Source of the DNA: Marivita hallyeonensis
Lineage (GTDB): Bacteria > Pseudomonadota > Alphaproteobacteria > Rhodobacterales > Rhodobacteraceae
NCBI RefSeq assembly: GCF_900129875.1
Contig: NZ_FQXC01000004.1
Location: 434,001-498,000 of the forward strand
Direction of reading: 5' to 3'
Length of the DNA: 64,000 nucleotides
Each line of letters starts with the position of its first letter. The first letter of the stretch is position 1. The translations under genes and the position numbers were made by a program. Shown piece by piece: positions 49,108-58,024 of this stretch. The notes under the pieces are model-generated. The model did not search any database, was not told the origin of the DNA, and saw only the letters and a program-made list of their open reading frames with translations.

Positions 49108-50751
49108 ATGGCACGCTTCATTTTCATCACCGGCGGCGTGGTGTCTTCCCTTGGCAAAGGGCTGGCCTCTGCAGCCCTTGGAGCGCTGTTGCAGGCGCGG
49201 GGCTTCTCGGTGCGGTTGCGCAAGCTCGACCCCTATCTGAACGTCGATCCCGGCACGATGTCGCCATTTGAGCATGGTGAGGTGTTTGTCACCGATGACG
49301 GGGCCGAGACGGACCTTGACCTTGGTCACTACGAACGGTTCACCGGCGTGCCTGCGCGCAAGACCGACAGTATCTCTTCGGGGCGCATCTACACCAACGT
49401 GCTCGAGAAAGAGAGGCGCGGCGATTATCTTGGCAAAACGATCCAGGTGATCCCGCATGTCACCAATGAAATCAAGGACTTCATTTCCATTGGCGAGGAT
49501 GAGGTCGATTTCATGCTCTGCGAAATCGGCGGCACCGTGGGCGATATCGAGGGATTGCCGTTCTTTGAAGCCATCCGCCAGTTCAGTCAGGACAAGCCCC
49601 GCGGACAGTGCATCTTCATGCACTTGACCCTGTTGCCCTACATCAAGGCGTCGGGTGAGCTGAAGACCAAACCGACCCAGCACTCGGTCAAGGAACTCCG
49701 TTCCATCGGTCTGGCACCAGATATCCTCGTCTGTCGCTCCGAAGGGCCGATCCCCACCAAGGAACGCGAGAAGCTGGCGCTCTTCTGCAACGTCCGGCCC
49801 GACAGCGTGATCGCCGCGCAGGATTTGAAATCGATCTACGAGGCGCCGCTGGCCTACCACCGCGAGGGGCTGGATCAGGCGGTGCTGGACGCGTTCCAGA
49901 TCACCCCTGCCCCGAAGCCGAACCTTGAGAAATGGGAAGACGTGGCCGACCGGATCTACAACCCGGAGGGTGAGGTCAACGTCGCCATCGTCGGCAAATA
50001 CGTACAGCTTGAGGATGCCTACAAGTCCATCGCCGAGGCGCTGACCCATGGCGGTATGGCGAACCGGGTCAAAGTAAACGTCGAATGGGTCGATGCCGAG
50101 ATTTTTGAGCGCGAAGATCCGGCCCCGCATCTCGAAGGCTTCCACGCGATCCTCGTTCCCGGCGGTTTCGGCGAACGCGGCACCGAGGGCAAGATCAAGG
50201 CTGCGCAGTTCGCACGGGAACACAAGGTGCCTTACCTGGGCATCTGCCTCGGCATGCAAATGGCGGTGATCGAGGCCGCGCGGAACGTGGCAAAACTGCC
50301 CGATGCCGGGTCCGAGGAGTTCGACCACGAGGCCGGCAAGAAACGCTTCACCCCGGTGGTCTATCACCTCAAGGAATGGGTGCAGGGCAACGAAAAGGTC
50401 AACCGCAAGGTCGATGACGACAAGGGCGGCACGATGCGCCTTGGCGCCTACGACGCGGTGCTTTCGGAAGGGTCAAAGGTGGCAGAGGTCTACGGCACCA
50501 CCACCATCGACGAACGCCACCGCCACCGCTACGAGGTCGACATCAAATACAAGGACGATCTGGAGAAAGCGGGCCTATGTTTCTCGGGCATGAGCCCGGA
50601 CGGTCGCCTGCCGGAAATCGTCGAATGGCCGGACCACCCGTGGTTTATCGGGGTGCAGTTCCACCCGGAATTGAAGTCGAAACCGTTTGATCCGCATCCG
50701 TTGTTCAAGGATTTTGTCCGGGCGGCGAAGGATGTGTCGCGGTTGGTGTGA
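49108..50751 (+). CDS. pyrG: CTP synthase
   Basis: A 547-residue enzyme making CTP from UTP with glutamine. The N-terminal synthetase domain begins [18 protein letters not shown] (ATP loop). The C-terminal amidotransferase has its cysteine in [12 protein letters not shown] (near residue 378) and histidine in [16 protein letters not shown] lies upstream of the ATG. It is followed after only four bases by the HEPN-like orphan. Confidence 0.97.
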   Translation: MARFIFITGGVVSSLGKGLASAALGALLQARGFSVRLRKLDPYLNVDPGTMSPFEHGEVFVTDDGAETDLDLGHYERFTGVPARKTDSISSGRIYTNVLEKERRGDYLGKTIQVIPHVTNEIKDFISIGEDEVDFMLCEIGGTVGDIEGLPFFEAIRQFSQDKPRGQCIFMHLTLLPYIKASGELKTKPTQHSVKELRSIGLAPDILVCRSEGPIPTKEREKLALFCNVRPDSVIAAQDLKSIYEAPLAYHREGLDQAVLDAFQITPAPKPNLEKWEDVADRIYNPEGEVNVAIVGKYVQLEDAYKSIAEALTHGGMANRVKVNVEWVDAEIFEREDPAPHLEGFHAILVPGGFGERGTEGKIKAAQFAREHKVPYLGICLGMQMAVIEAARNVAKLPDAGSEEFDHEAGKKRFTPVVYHLKEWVQGNEKVNRKVDDDKGGTMRLGAYDAVLSEGSKVAEVYGTTTIDERHRHRYEVDIKYKDDLEKAGLCFSGMSPDGRLPEIVEWPDHPWFIGVQFHPELKSKPFDPHPLFKDFVRAAKDVSRLV

Positions 50752-50755
50752 AGTT

Positions 50756-51466
50756 TTGGCAGATCGTTACGAGTTTTTTCTCAAGAATGAGTCGGTAGTA
50801 CGAGCGAATAAGAACGGCTCTGACGTAAGCGTGAAAGGGCTAGAGTTCGAACAAACCTATTCGCTGTCTAGTCGCCATTTCACGAACAGCTTTAATCTAT
50901 TGCTACAATTGGAAGACTCCGTCGATGCAGATTTCGCAAGAAACTTTGGCATGCTGGCGTTTCTTTCAGCCGCAATGGGGCTAGAAGCATTTATTAATGC
51001 GTACTTTTTGCGTTCGGCGTCTGAGACCGAAGTCCATAAAATTCGAAAGATTGTTCAACGAAGAGACGGATCACTGAAAGATAGAACTAGAGAACTTCTT
51101 AAGGCCAGCGGCATTCGTTGCATACACCACAGCGAAATCATTCTGGTCTTAGGATTTCTAAGTGAAAAAAGGCACGAACTTGTTCATCCAAAACCGGTTG
51201 AGACAACTGTCGAATTCAAGGGCAGTACTGAAATGGTCTTGGATAAGCTACATGTTCCGCCTTGGCCTCGCTACGGTGACTTGGGCTACTGCTCGCTTCT
51301 GTTGGATTGGTGTCTTTTCTTACCTGCCAGCATCGCATTGGAGGTGCAGGAAAACAATCGGCGGTTCATGCTACAGTGGACTGGGCTATCGGACCATGAT
51401 CCAAGCCAGATTGTGAGTGACGTATGCTTAGAAGTACGTAAGGCACAAAAGAGTGGCTCCATTTAA
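50756..51466 (+). CDS. HEPN-like orphan protein in an AT-rich segment
   Basis: A 236-residue protein if started at TTG 50756, four bases after the pyrG stop; an alternative is GTG at 50831. It is mostly helical, with a long hydrophobic helix (GMLAFLSAAMGLEAFINAYFLR, written here in parts: residues 65-86) and the motif EKRHELVHPKP, in which R139-x4-H144 matches the R-x4-6-H active site of HEPN RNases. Base composition is visibly AT-richer than both neighbours and codon use differs, suggesting recent transfer. Function unknown; an RNase effector in defence is possible but unproven. No antitoxin gene is visible beside it. Confidence 0.6.
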   Translation: MADRYEFFLKNESVVRANKNGSDVSVKGLEFEQTYSLSSRHFTNSFNLLLQLEDSVDADFARNFGMLAFLSAAMGLEAFINAYFLRSASETEVHKIRKIVQRRDGSLKDRTRELLKASGIRCIHHSEIILVLGFLSEKRHELVHPKPVETTVEFKGSTEMVLDKLHVPPWPRYGDLGYCSLLLDWCLFLPASIALEVQENNRRFMLQWTGLSDHDPSQIVSDVCLEVRKAQKSGSI

Positions 51467-51520
51467 TATGAGGTTGCAACACCGGTCTGGGCTAAGCAGT
51501 GTTTTCATGACCAATGCGCC

Positions 51521-51544
51521 ATCGCCAGACCGCGGGATGGCGAT
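51521..51544. repeat. Palindromic repeat, copy A
   Basis: ATCGCCA (51521-51527) and TGGCGAT (51538-51544) form a hairpin. The sequence around it (GCGCCATCGCCAG) is found again inverted at 51619-51655. Confidence 0.6.
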
Positions 51545-51618
51545 CCAACCTCTGAACGACAGCGCTTTATCCCGGCCAAACCCGCGCGCAGAACGAACGT
51601 TTTGCCTAGCCCAACCAA

Positions 51619-51648
51619 ATCGCCAGCCCGTCCGGGCGGCCTGGCGAT
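51619..51648. repeat. Palindromic repeat, copy B (inverted)
   Basis: ATCGCCAG (51619-51626) and CTGGCGAT (51641-51648) form an 8-bp stem around a CCCGTCCGGG core. Its reverse complement aligns with copy A, so the two form an inverted pair about 75 bp apart. Confidence 0.65.
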
Positions 51649-51704
51649 GGCGCGGCCCCTTCGGTGCTATTCGCGCCTTGGCGCTGCGCTTATCGCTGGC
51701 GTAG

Positions 51705-51723
51705 GGTGGGTTTCCAACCCACC
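51705..51723. repeat. GGTGGGTT palindrome
   Basis: GGTGGGTT-TCC-AACCCACC is a perfect 8-bp hairpin 12 bp before cutA. GTAGGGTGGGTT-type elements of this kind recur between genes of many proteobacteria; it may act as a repeat or as part of the cutA leader. Confidence 0.6.
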
Positions 51724-51735
51724 AAAAGGCCTGCC

Positions 51736-52044
51736 ATGCCCCTTCTCTCCTACACGACGCTCGACGATGACCAAACTGCGAAAGCCCTCGCCCGCAAAGT
51801 GGTCGAGGCGAAACTGGCAGCGTGTGTGCAAATCCAGCCCATCACCTCGGTCTACGAGTGGAACGGCATACAGGAAGAGGCGGAAATCCGGGTGATGTTC
51901 AAAACGAGCCGCGCGGCGTATCCGAAGCTCAAGGACCTGATCCTGCGCGAGCACCCCTATGACGAACCGGCGCTCTGGGTGGTTGAGATCGCGGATGGCT
52001 CGGAGAGCTTCCTGAACTGGATCGACGCGACGGCGACGGGATGA
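51736..52044 (+). CDS. cutA: CutA divalent-cation tolerance protein
   Basis: A 102-residue trimeric CutA1-type protein (LARKVVEAKLAACVQIQPITSVYEWNG and HPYDEPALWVVEI are signatures). Linked to copper tolerance in E. coli, but with no firm biochemical role. The chosen ATG gives the family length. Confidence 0.93.
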   Translation: MPLLSYTTLDDDQTAKALARKVVEAKLAACVQIQPITSVYEWNGIQEEAEIRVMFKTSRAAYPKLKDLILREHPYDEPALWVVEIADGSESFLNWIDATATG

Positions 52045-52072
52045 GCCCGAAGGCTCACCCCAGGTTCAGAGA

Positions 52073-53374
52073 TCAGTTGGACGGCGGCGTGAGCTTGTGG
52101 ATCTGGCCCTCGTCCACCGCCGTGTAGAGGCTGCCATCGGGGCCGAGCACGACCGAGCGGAAGCGCGCCGATTCCATTGGCAATGTCATCTCGGTCACGT
52201 CCTCCACGATGAGCGATCCGCCTTCTTCCACCAGATGGATCACGTCGATCCGCTGACCGATCGGCGTGCCGCCAAAGCCGATGCCCATGATGCCGACGAC
52301 CATTGCGCCGTCCCAATCGCCCCAGGCCTCGCCTTCGAGGAAGGCCGCTGAGGACGTCCCCCGCGACCAGCCGTTGTTTTCCCAAATGGGGGGCATGGCG
52401 TCGGGATAGGTGTCGAAATCGGTCATCGGCATAAAGGCCGCGCGTTCGAAGCGGTTCATGCCTTCGTTCTGGTTGGGCATGTAGCCGCAATAGTTGTCCG
52501 GGCAGTCACCTCGTCCGGACATGTTCGGACGCGGGTCCCAGCCGCCATTGCCGCCGTTCACCAGCGGTGTGATCTCGTCCGAATGCCAGGGACCGTGCTC
52601 TGCCACGATGGGCTGGCCGGTTTCGGGATGAAACGCAATGCCCTGCACGTTCCGGTGGCCGTAAGTGAAGGTGCGCGGGTCGAACCCTTCGGGCGGTGCG
52701 TTGTCGGGCGCAGCGTTTCCGTCAGTGTCGATGCGGATGACCTTGCTGCCCATGATCGCCGGGCTTTGCGGCACCTCGCCATTATGGGTGTCACCGGTGG
52801 TCAGGTAGAGGAACCCGTCGGGACCAAAGCGCACCCGCCCCCCATTATGTGCGCCAGTGCCGCCGAACGGGTGATCCGACGCTGCGGTCTTGTACGGCAC
52901 GTCGTCGACGATGTCGGTGCGGTCCGAGACGTTGGAGAAATCCTCGCTGACGGTGAGGCGCATCAGACGGTTGGTCTGCGGATCAGACAGGTTCGACGTG
53001 GAGTAGACATAGATGCGGCGGTTCTCTGCAAAATCAGGATCGACCGCGACACCGTTCATACCAGCTTGACCGTCGCAGAACAGATCCTCCGCCGTGCTGG
53101 CGTAGTCGCTGCTGCCCGACATGCCGAGCAAGGCGTTCACCTCTCCCGACGGCAAGCGGACGGACAGGCCATCGCATTTTTCGGTGAAGAACATCGTGCC
53201 ATCTTCAAGGAACGCCATGTCCCAAGGGCTGTCTAGCTCATCCAAAACAACCGTGTGTTCCAGAGCGCTGGTGTTCATGCCGGTTTGTGCCAGAGCCGGC
53301 ACCGTCAGAAACGCCGTACCTGCAAGAGCCGACGCGAGCCAGGACGCGGATCGGGTTCGAGTGCGTGTCAACAT
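52073..53374 (-). CDS. Secreted PQQ-dependent sugar dehydrogenase-like protein
   Basis: A 433-residue protein with a signal peptide (cleavage after VPALAQ, about residue 30) and a six-bladed propeller of the glucose/sorbosone dehydrogenase family (LDSPWDMAFLEDGTMFFTEK; GGRVRFGPDGFLYLTTGD; FTYGHRNVQGIAFHP; EHGPWHSDEITPL). It probably oxidises sugars in the periplasm with PQQ. Several cysteines (CDG, FCDG, CPDNYCGY) suggest disulfides. Two adjacent ATGs occur; the second (53374) has better spacing to GGGAGG. Confidence 0.88.
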   Translation of the reverse strand: MLTRTRTRSASWLASALAGTAFLTVPALAQTGMNTSALEHTVVLDELDSPWDMAFLEDGTMFFTEKCDGLSVRLPSGEVNALLGMSGSSDYASTAEDLFCDGQAGMNGVAVDPDFAENRRIYVYSTSNLSDPQTNRLMRLTVSEDFSNVSDRTDIVDDVPYKTAASDHPFGGTGAHNGGRVRFGPDGFLYLTTGDTHNGEVPQSPAIMGSKVIRIDTDGNAAPDNAPPEGFDPRTFTYGHRNVQGIAFHPETGQPIVAEHGPWHSDEITPLVNGGNGGWDPRPNMSGRGDCPDNYCGYMPNQNEGMNRFERAAFMPMTDFDTYPDAMPPIWENNGWSRGTSSAAFLEGEAWGDWDGAMVVGIMGIGFGGTPIGQRIDVIHLVEEGGSLIVEDVTEMTLPMESARFRSVVLGPDGSLYTAVDEGQIHKLTPPSN

Positions 53375-53573
53375 CATATCCTCCCAAAGTTGAACGAAGG
53401 CGCCGGACGCGGGTCCGCGCCTTCCGAAGCCCCGAGCATTTCGGGGACCGGGCAACACGCCGCCGATCACAAGATTACGCAACGTCAACCCAGCTCTGAA
53501 GAATTAGCCTTTTGCGGAGTCCGATCAATCTCTGCCTCTACCCGACAGGCGCATTCTCGCCTATCAGTGGGGG

Positions 53574-54335
53574 ATGCTGTCCTATCAACATCTCTACCAT
53601 GCCGGGAATGCCGCGGACGTTCACAAGCACGCACTGCTTGCCGTGGCGCTGGACTATCTCACCCGGAAGGACAAGCCGCTCACCTATATCGAGACCCATG
53701 CCGGCCGTGGTCTCTACGACCTCACCGCCCCTGAGGCGCTGAAAACCAATGAGGCGGCGCAAGGCATTGCCCGGCTGCGCGCCCATTTTGCGCCGGATCA
53801 CCCGTACCGCAGGGCGCTCGATGCCCATGACCGGTATCCCGGGTCGCCTGCTATCGCCGGGGCTTTGCTGCGCCCGCAGGACACGCTGCATCTCGCAGAA
53901 CTCCACCCGCAAGAGTACACCGCTTTGCGTGACAACCTCGCCGGGCCAAACGTGCATGTTTACCGACAGGACGGCCTCGAACTGGCGCAAAGCCTGTGCC
54001 CACCGACACCGCGACGCGGGTTGATGCTGGTCGATCCGTCCTACGAGGTGAAGGCAGAGTACGCGGCCTTGCCGAAATGGTTGGCCGCAATCACGCGGAA
54101 ATGGAATGTCGGAACCGTCATGATCTGGTACCCGATCCTCACGTCGAACCTGCATGCGCCAATGCTCAAGGCACTGCGGGAGGCGCATCCGGACGCACTG
54201 ACCCACGAGGTGGCATTCCCACCAGCGCGCGAGGGCCACCGGATGGTCGGTTCGGGTCTGTTCGTCGTGAACCCGCCCTACGGATTGGAGCCAGAGCTTC
54301 AGTCTCTCAGCAAACTATTCGACAAACTACGATGA
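53574..54335 (+). CDS. rlmJ: 23S rRNA (adenine-2030-N6)-methyltransferase
   Basis: A 253-residue RlmJ methylating A2030 of 23S rRNA. The N-terminus MLSYQHLYHAGNAADVHKHALL, the motif YIETHAGRGLYDL and the catalytic DPSYE (near residue 152; DPPY type) are diagnostic. Its stop overlaps the next gene (ATGA). Confidence 0.94.
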   Translation: MLSYQHLYHAGNAADVHKHALLAVALDYLTRKDKPLTYIETHAGRGLYDLTAPEALKTNEAAQGIARLRAHFAPDHPYRRALDAHDRYPGSPAIAGALLRPQDTLHLAELHPQEYTALRDNLAGPNVHVYRQDGLELAQSLCPPTPRRGLMLVDPSYEVKAEYAALPKWLAAITRKWNVGTVMIWYPILTSNLHAPMLKALREAHPDALTHEVAFPPAREGHRMVGSGLFVVNPPYGLEPELQSLSKLFDKLR

Positions 54336-55018
54336 TCCGCGCCGCCGTTCTGTGTCTGCTATTGCCGCAGATCGCTTTCGCCGGTGAGATGAGACCGGTG
54401 TCGTTCGACAGCCTGCGAAGCCTGCCGCACAGGATCGAAACCTTCGACACTGTGCCGCGCACGCCCGAGCCGGGCATCGCCTTCGATTATCACTGGCGAG
54501 CACCGGGTTTGTCCGTCGCGGAGAGGCTGCTTGGCCAAAACGCAGTGGTGACAGAGACCGCACACGGGCGGTTCGATCGCCTGGCTGGGCACCCCAGTGC
54601 GCCGCCGCAGGTCACATCTGGGCAACCGGGCCACAACCTGACCATCGCCTATCACGAGGGGTTTCAATCCAACGCGCTGTTCCCCCTCGGCCCTGCCGGT
54701 TTCGCAAGTGCGGATGGGCGCGGTGAGGGAAGTATGGCTTTGGCCTTCGATGACCCGCAGTTCGCGTTTGGATTTCGACTGCATGCCGAATACCCCGACC
54801 CTCTGGGGCAGCGCCCGGAGCCACACACAGCACAGGTCACCTTTTACGATGCCGATGCGCGGCTATTGGCCCGTGTGACGCTTGGGTTGACCCACGGGGT
54901 CATGTCGCTGGGATGGCGCAACGACGACGGCGTTGCAGCTGTGACCATCGAGACCACCGACCCCGGTGGGATCGCAATCGATGACATTCTGTTCGCCGTC
55001 AAAGACCTCTCGGGCTAA
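54332..55018 (+). CDS. Secreted protein of unknown function
   Basis: A 228-residue protein with a signal peptide (LLLPQIAFA, cleavage near residue 17). The rest is predicted mostly beta, with FGFRLHAEYPDPLG and a final GIAIDDILFAV, which recalls carbohydrate-binding-like sandwiches often placed before PEP-CTERM tails, though no such tail is present. It overlaps rlmJ by four bases. No family is recognised with confidence. Confidence 0.7.
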   Translation: MIRAAVLCLLLPQIAFAGEMRPVSFDSLRSLPHRIETFDTVPRTPEPGIAFDYHWRAPGLSVAERLLGQNAVVTETAHGRFDRLAGHPSAPPQVTSGQPGHNLTIAYHEGFQSNALFPLGPAGFASADGRGEGSMALAFDDPQFAFGFRLHAEYPDPLGQRPEPHTAQVTFYDADARLLARVTLGLTHGVMSLGWRNDDGVAAVTIETTDPGGIAIDDILFAVKDLSG

Positions 55019-55059
55019 AACCCATTGGCGAAGCAGCGGGTCCGGCATATATCACCCTC

Positions 55060-55497
55060 ATGTTTGGTGAATTCCTGAAGCGGCTGACCGCGCCCGACCC
55101 CGCCCCTTTGCCCGATTCCGACGCCCGTTTGGCCCTGACGGCCTTGCTTGTGCGTGTCGCGCGAACCGACGGCAATTACGATCAGAGTGAAAAGTCCCGT
55201 ATCGACAAGATCGCGTCGGCCCGGTACGGCCTGTCGCCATTCGAAGCGACCAAGCTGCGCAGTGATGCTGAGGTGCTGGAAGATGAAGCGCCGGATACGG
55301 TGCGCTTTACGTCTGCCATCAAGGACGCCGTGCCTTACGAAGACCGGATCGGCGTCATAGAGGCGCTGTGGCAGGTCGTTCTGGCAGACGGTGTGCGCGA
55401 GGCGGAAGAGGATGCATTGTTGCGTTTGGTCTCCAAACTGCTTGGCATCAACGACCGCGACAGCGCGCTTGCCCGCCAACGCGTCGAGAACGCATGA
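55060..55497 (+). CDS. TerB family protein
   Basis: A 145-residue all-helical TerB-like domain with the Asp/Glu metal-binding pattern (LLVRVARTDGNYDQSEKSRIDKIA and WQVVLADGVREAEEDALL). TerB domains occur in tellurite and stress systems, but single copies like this are widespread and of unknown role. Its stop overlaps the next start by four bases (ATGA). Confidence 0.85.
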   Translation: MFGEFLKRLTAPDPAPLPDSDARLALTALLVRVARTDGNYDQSEKSRIDKIASARYGLSPFEATKLRSDAEVLEDEAPDTVRFTSAIKDAVPYEDRIGVIEALWQVVLADGVREAEEDALLRLVSKLLGINDRDSALARQRVENA

Positions 55498-56255
55498 CAA
55501 TAGCCAGCCTGCCGATGTACTGGCGGGCTGAGAACGCAGAGATGTGGCGGGCGTTCTGGTCGGTGTTACAAGATTGCGCAGCGGAGGAAGGCATTGCCTT
55601 GCCCAATCTGACACCGCCGAATGATCTCCCGTCCGATCTGTACGCGCATTGGACGGCACCGGACCTTGCCCTGTCGATGACCTGCGGCCTGCCCTTCCGC
55701 ACTGCGTTGAAGGGAAAGGTCCAGTACATCGGGACGTTGGACTTCAACTTGGACTGCCCCGCAGGGCACTATTATTCCTGCGTCATCGCGGGCTCTGATT
55801 CAAACGTCATGACGCGAACGGGCAACCTGCGACTTGCCTACAATGCCGCCGACAGCCAGTCGGGATGGGCAGTGTCGCAAAGCGAGCGGCCATTCGCCCG
55901 TCCACCGCGTTTTTCCGGGTTTCTTGAAACCGGGTCGCACGCGACTTCGCTTGCGGCCGTTGCCGAAGGACGGGCCGATATCGCCTATATCGATGCGGTC
56001 ACATGGCGGCTGCTGGAGCGCTTTGACCCCCGCGCGCAGCAAGTTCATGTACTTGGCCACACGGATGCGACGCCGGGATTGCCGCTCATCGCCGCGAAGG
56101 GCGTTGACCCGGCACCCCTGCGTTCCGCCCTGGGCGCCGCGACGACGGGTTTCACGCCAGAGGACCCGTATCTCATGGGTGGACCAATGGCGTTTTGCGT
56201 GTTGGAGGAAGCGCAATACCATACGCTGCCTAATCCGGCGCCACCGCCTGCCTGA
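55494..56255 (+). CDS. PhnD/SsuA-like substrate-binding protein without signal peptide
   Basis: A 253-residue periplasmic-binding-protein fold of the PhnD/transferrin type (AYNAADSQSGWAV; FLETGSHATSLAAVAEGRADIAYIDAVTW). The N-terminus MTIASLPMYWRAENAEMW has no signal peptide, so it is probably cytoplasmic. It is coupled to the TerB gene and stands 111 bp before the ABC transporter genes. Ligand unknown. Confidence 0.8.
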   Translation: MTIASLPMYWRAENAEMWRAFWSVLQDCAAEEGIALPNLTPPNDLPSDLYAHWTAPDLALSMTCGLPFRTALKGKVQYIGTLDFNLDCPAGHYYSCVIAGSDSNVMTRTGNLRLAYNAADSQSGWAVSQSERPFARPPRFSGFLETGSHATSLAAVAEGRADIAYIDAVTWRLLERFDPRAQQVHVLGHTDATPGLPLIAAKGVDPAPLRSALGAATTGFTPEDPYLMGGPMAFCVLEEAQYHTLPNPAPPPA

Positions 56256-56366
56256 CGCATCGTCACTTTGCCAGTCCTGATGCCAATCGCTGGTTTTCGT
56301 TTGCATAAAGACAGGTTTTGGCGTCAAGGTCGCCCGCGACGTTAGCGAAACAATGAACGCCGCCCA

Positions 56367-57140
56367 GTGACAGACACCCCCGTCCTCGACATTCGGAACC
56401 TGCACAAGCAGTACGGCACCCTTGAGGTTATCAAGGGCGTCGATATCTCGGCGCATCGCGGGGACGTCGTGTCCCTGATCGGCTCCTCCGGGTCGGGCAA
56501 ATCCACGATCCTGCGCTGCGCCAATTTGCTGGAGGACAGCCAGCAGGGCGACATTCTGTTCAAAGGTGAAGCGGTGTCGTGGAAAGGCTCGGGTCTTGGT
56601 CGGCATCCGAGCGACCCGAAACAGGTTCTGCGGATCCGCACCAACCTCAGCATGGTGTTCCAGCAGTTCAATCTGTGGTCCCACATGACGATCCTGCAGA
56701 ACGTGATGGAAGCGCCGCTCACCGTGTTGGGTCGCGACCGGTCCGAAGTCGAACAGGCCGCGCGCGGCTATCTCGACAAGGTGGGCATCGGTGACAAATG
56801 CGATGTCTATCCGGCGCAGCTTTCCGGCGGTCAGCAGCAGCGAGCAGCCATCGCGCGGGCGCTTTGCATGGAGCCGGAAGCGCTTTTGTTCGACGAACCC
56901 ACGTCGGCGCTCGATCCCGAGCTCGAACAGGAGGTGGTCAAGGTCATCAAGGATCTCGCCGCCGAAGGCCGCACGATGCTGATCGTCACGCATGACATGA
57001 AACTGGCCCGCGATGTGAGCAACCACGTCGTGTTCCTGCATCAGGGTCTCATCGAAGAAGAAGGCGCGCCCGACACCGTGTTCGGCGCGCCCAAATCAGA
57101 ACGGCTTCGGGGGTTTCTCTCCTCCACAATGGCCGAATAA
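56367..57140 (+). CDS. ABC transporter ATP-binding protein, amino-acid type
   Basis: A 257-residue HisP/GlnQ-type ATPase: Walker A GSSGSGKSTILR (residues 38-49), signature LSGGQQQRAAIARAL, Walker B ALLFDEPTSALDPEL and H-loop IVTHDM. The extra WKGSGLGRHPSD stretch resembles HisP-type basic amino-acid importers. The start is GTG at 56367 with no clear ribosome-binding site. It is first of the four transporter genes. Confidence 0.93.
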   Translation: MTDTPVLDIRNLHKQYGTLEVIKGVDISAHRGDVVSLIGSSGSGKSTILRCANLLEDSQQGDILFKGEAVSWKGSGLGRHPSDPKQVLRIRTNLSMVFQQFNLWSHMTILQNVMEAPLTVLGRDRSEVEQAARGYLDKVGIGDKCDVYPAQLSGGQQQRAAIARALCMEPEALLFDEPTSALDPELEQEVVKVIKDLAAEGRTMLIVTHDMKLARDVSNHVVFLHQGLIEEEGAPDTVFGAPKSERLRGFLSSTMAE

Positions 57141-57166
57141 CCACTCAAAATCAGGGAGTAACCACC

Positions 57167-57895
57167 ATGAAAACCATCCTTTTGGGCACTGCCGCTCTGG
57201 CCATCACGGCCACCGTCGCGCTTGCGGGCAGCCATTCGGTCGTCCGCATGGGCACCGAAGGCGCCTACCCTCCGTACAATTTCATCAACGATGCCGGTGA
57301 AGTGGACGGGTTTGAGCGTGAACTCGGCGATGAGCTTTGCGCGCGGGCCGAACTGACCTGCGAATGGGTCACGAACGAATGGGACAGCATCATCCCCAAT
57401 CTCGTATCGGGCAACTACGACACCATCATCGCAGGCATGTCGATCACAGACGAGCGCGATGAAGTCATTGATTTCACACAAAACTACACCCAGCCCGACC
57501 CGTCCGCCTACCTCGCCCTCGAAGGTGCGGATGTCGACTTCGAAGGCGGCGTGATCGCGGCGCAGGCAGGCACCATTCAGGCGGCGCATATCGCGTCCTC
57601 CGGTGCGACGCTTGTCGAGTTTGCCACACCGGACGAAACGATTGCCGCCGTCCGCAGCGGTGAGGCCGACGCTGTCCTCGCTGACAAAGGCTACCTGACG
57701 CCGATCGCCGAAGAGAACGCCGACGTGGCGATCGTGGGCGAAGACGTGCTGCTTGGCGGCGGCATCGGCATGGGTGTCCGCGAAAGTGACACAGAGCTGC
57801 GCGACAAGTTCTCTGCCGCGATTCAGAGCATGAAGGATGACGGCTCCCTCAACGCGCTGATTGAAAAGTGGCTGCCCGGCTCGGCCACGTTCTAA
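57167..57895 (+). CDS. ABC transporter substrate-binding protein, amino-acid type
   Basis: A 242-residue periplasmic binding protein with a signal peptide (cleavage after ATVALA, residue 20). The family-3 solute-binding signature is in GFERELGDELCARAEL, with GMSITDERDEVIDFTQNY following. It delivers a polar amino acid or amine to the permeases; lysine/arginine/ornithine-like or a polyamine are candidates from the ATPase type and the downstream genes. A GGGAG site precedes the ATG. Confidence 0.93.
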   Translation: MKTILLGTAALAITATVALAGSHSVVRMGTEGAYPPYNFINDAGEVDGFERELGDELCARAELTCEWVTNEWDSIIPNLVSGNYDTIIAGMSITDERDEVIDFTQNYTQPDPSAYLALEGADVDFEGGVIAAQAGTIQAAHIASSGATLVEFATPDETIAAVRSGEADAVLADKGYLTPIAEENADVAIVGEDVLLGGGIGMGVRESDTELRDKFSAAIQSMKDDGSLNALIEKWLPGSATF

Positions 57896-57906
57896 GCACT
57901 ACGGTC

Positions 57907-57940
57907 GAAGGGGGCGCCACCCTGTCCCCTTCTTCTTTTT
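57907..57940 (+). terminator. Intra-operon terminator/attenuator
   Basis: A stem of GAAGGGG / CCCCTTC, extended by G-T and G-C pairs to nine, with an 8-nt loop, is followed by TTCTTTTT. It lies 11 bp after the binding-protein gene and before the first permease gene, so most transcripts should stop here, leaving more binding protein than permease. Confidence 0.75.
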
Positions 57941-58024
57941 CCAAATATGCCACTCTGACCGCGCCAGAGGCTCGCCATCTTCAGCTTTTGCACAGACCCC
58001 GACACGCTCGATAGCCTCCGCTGG

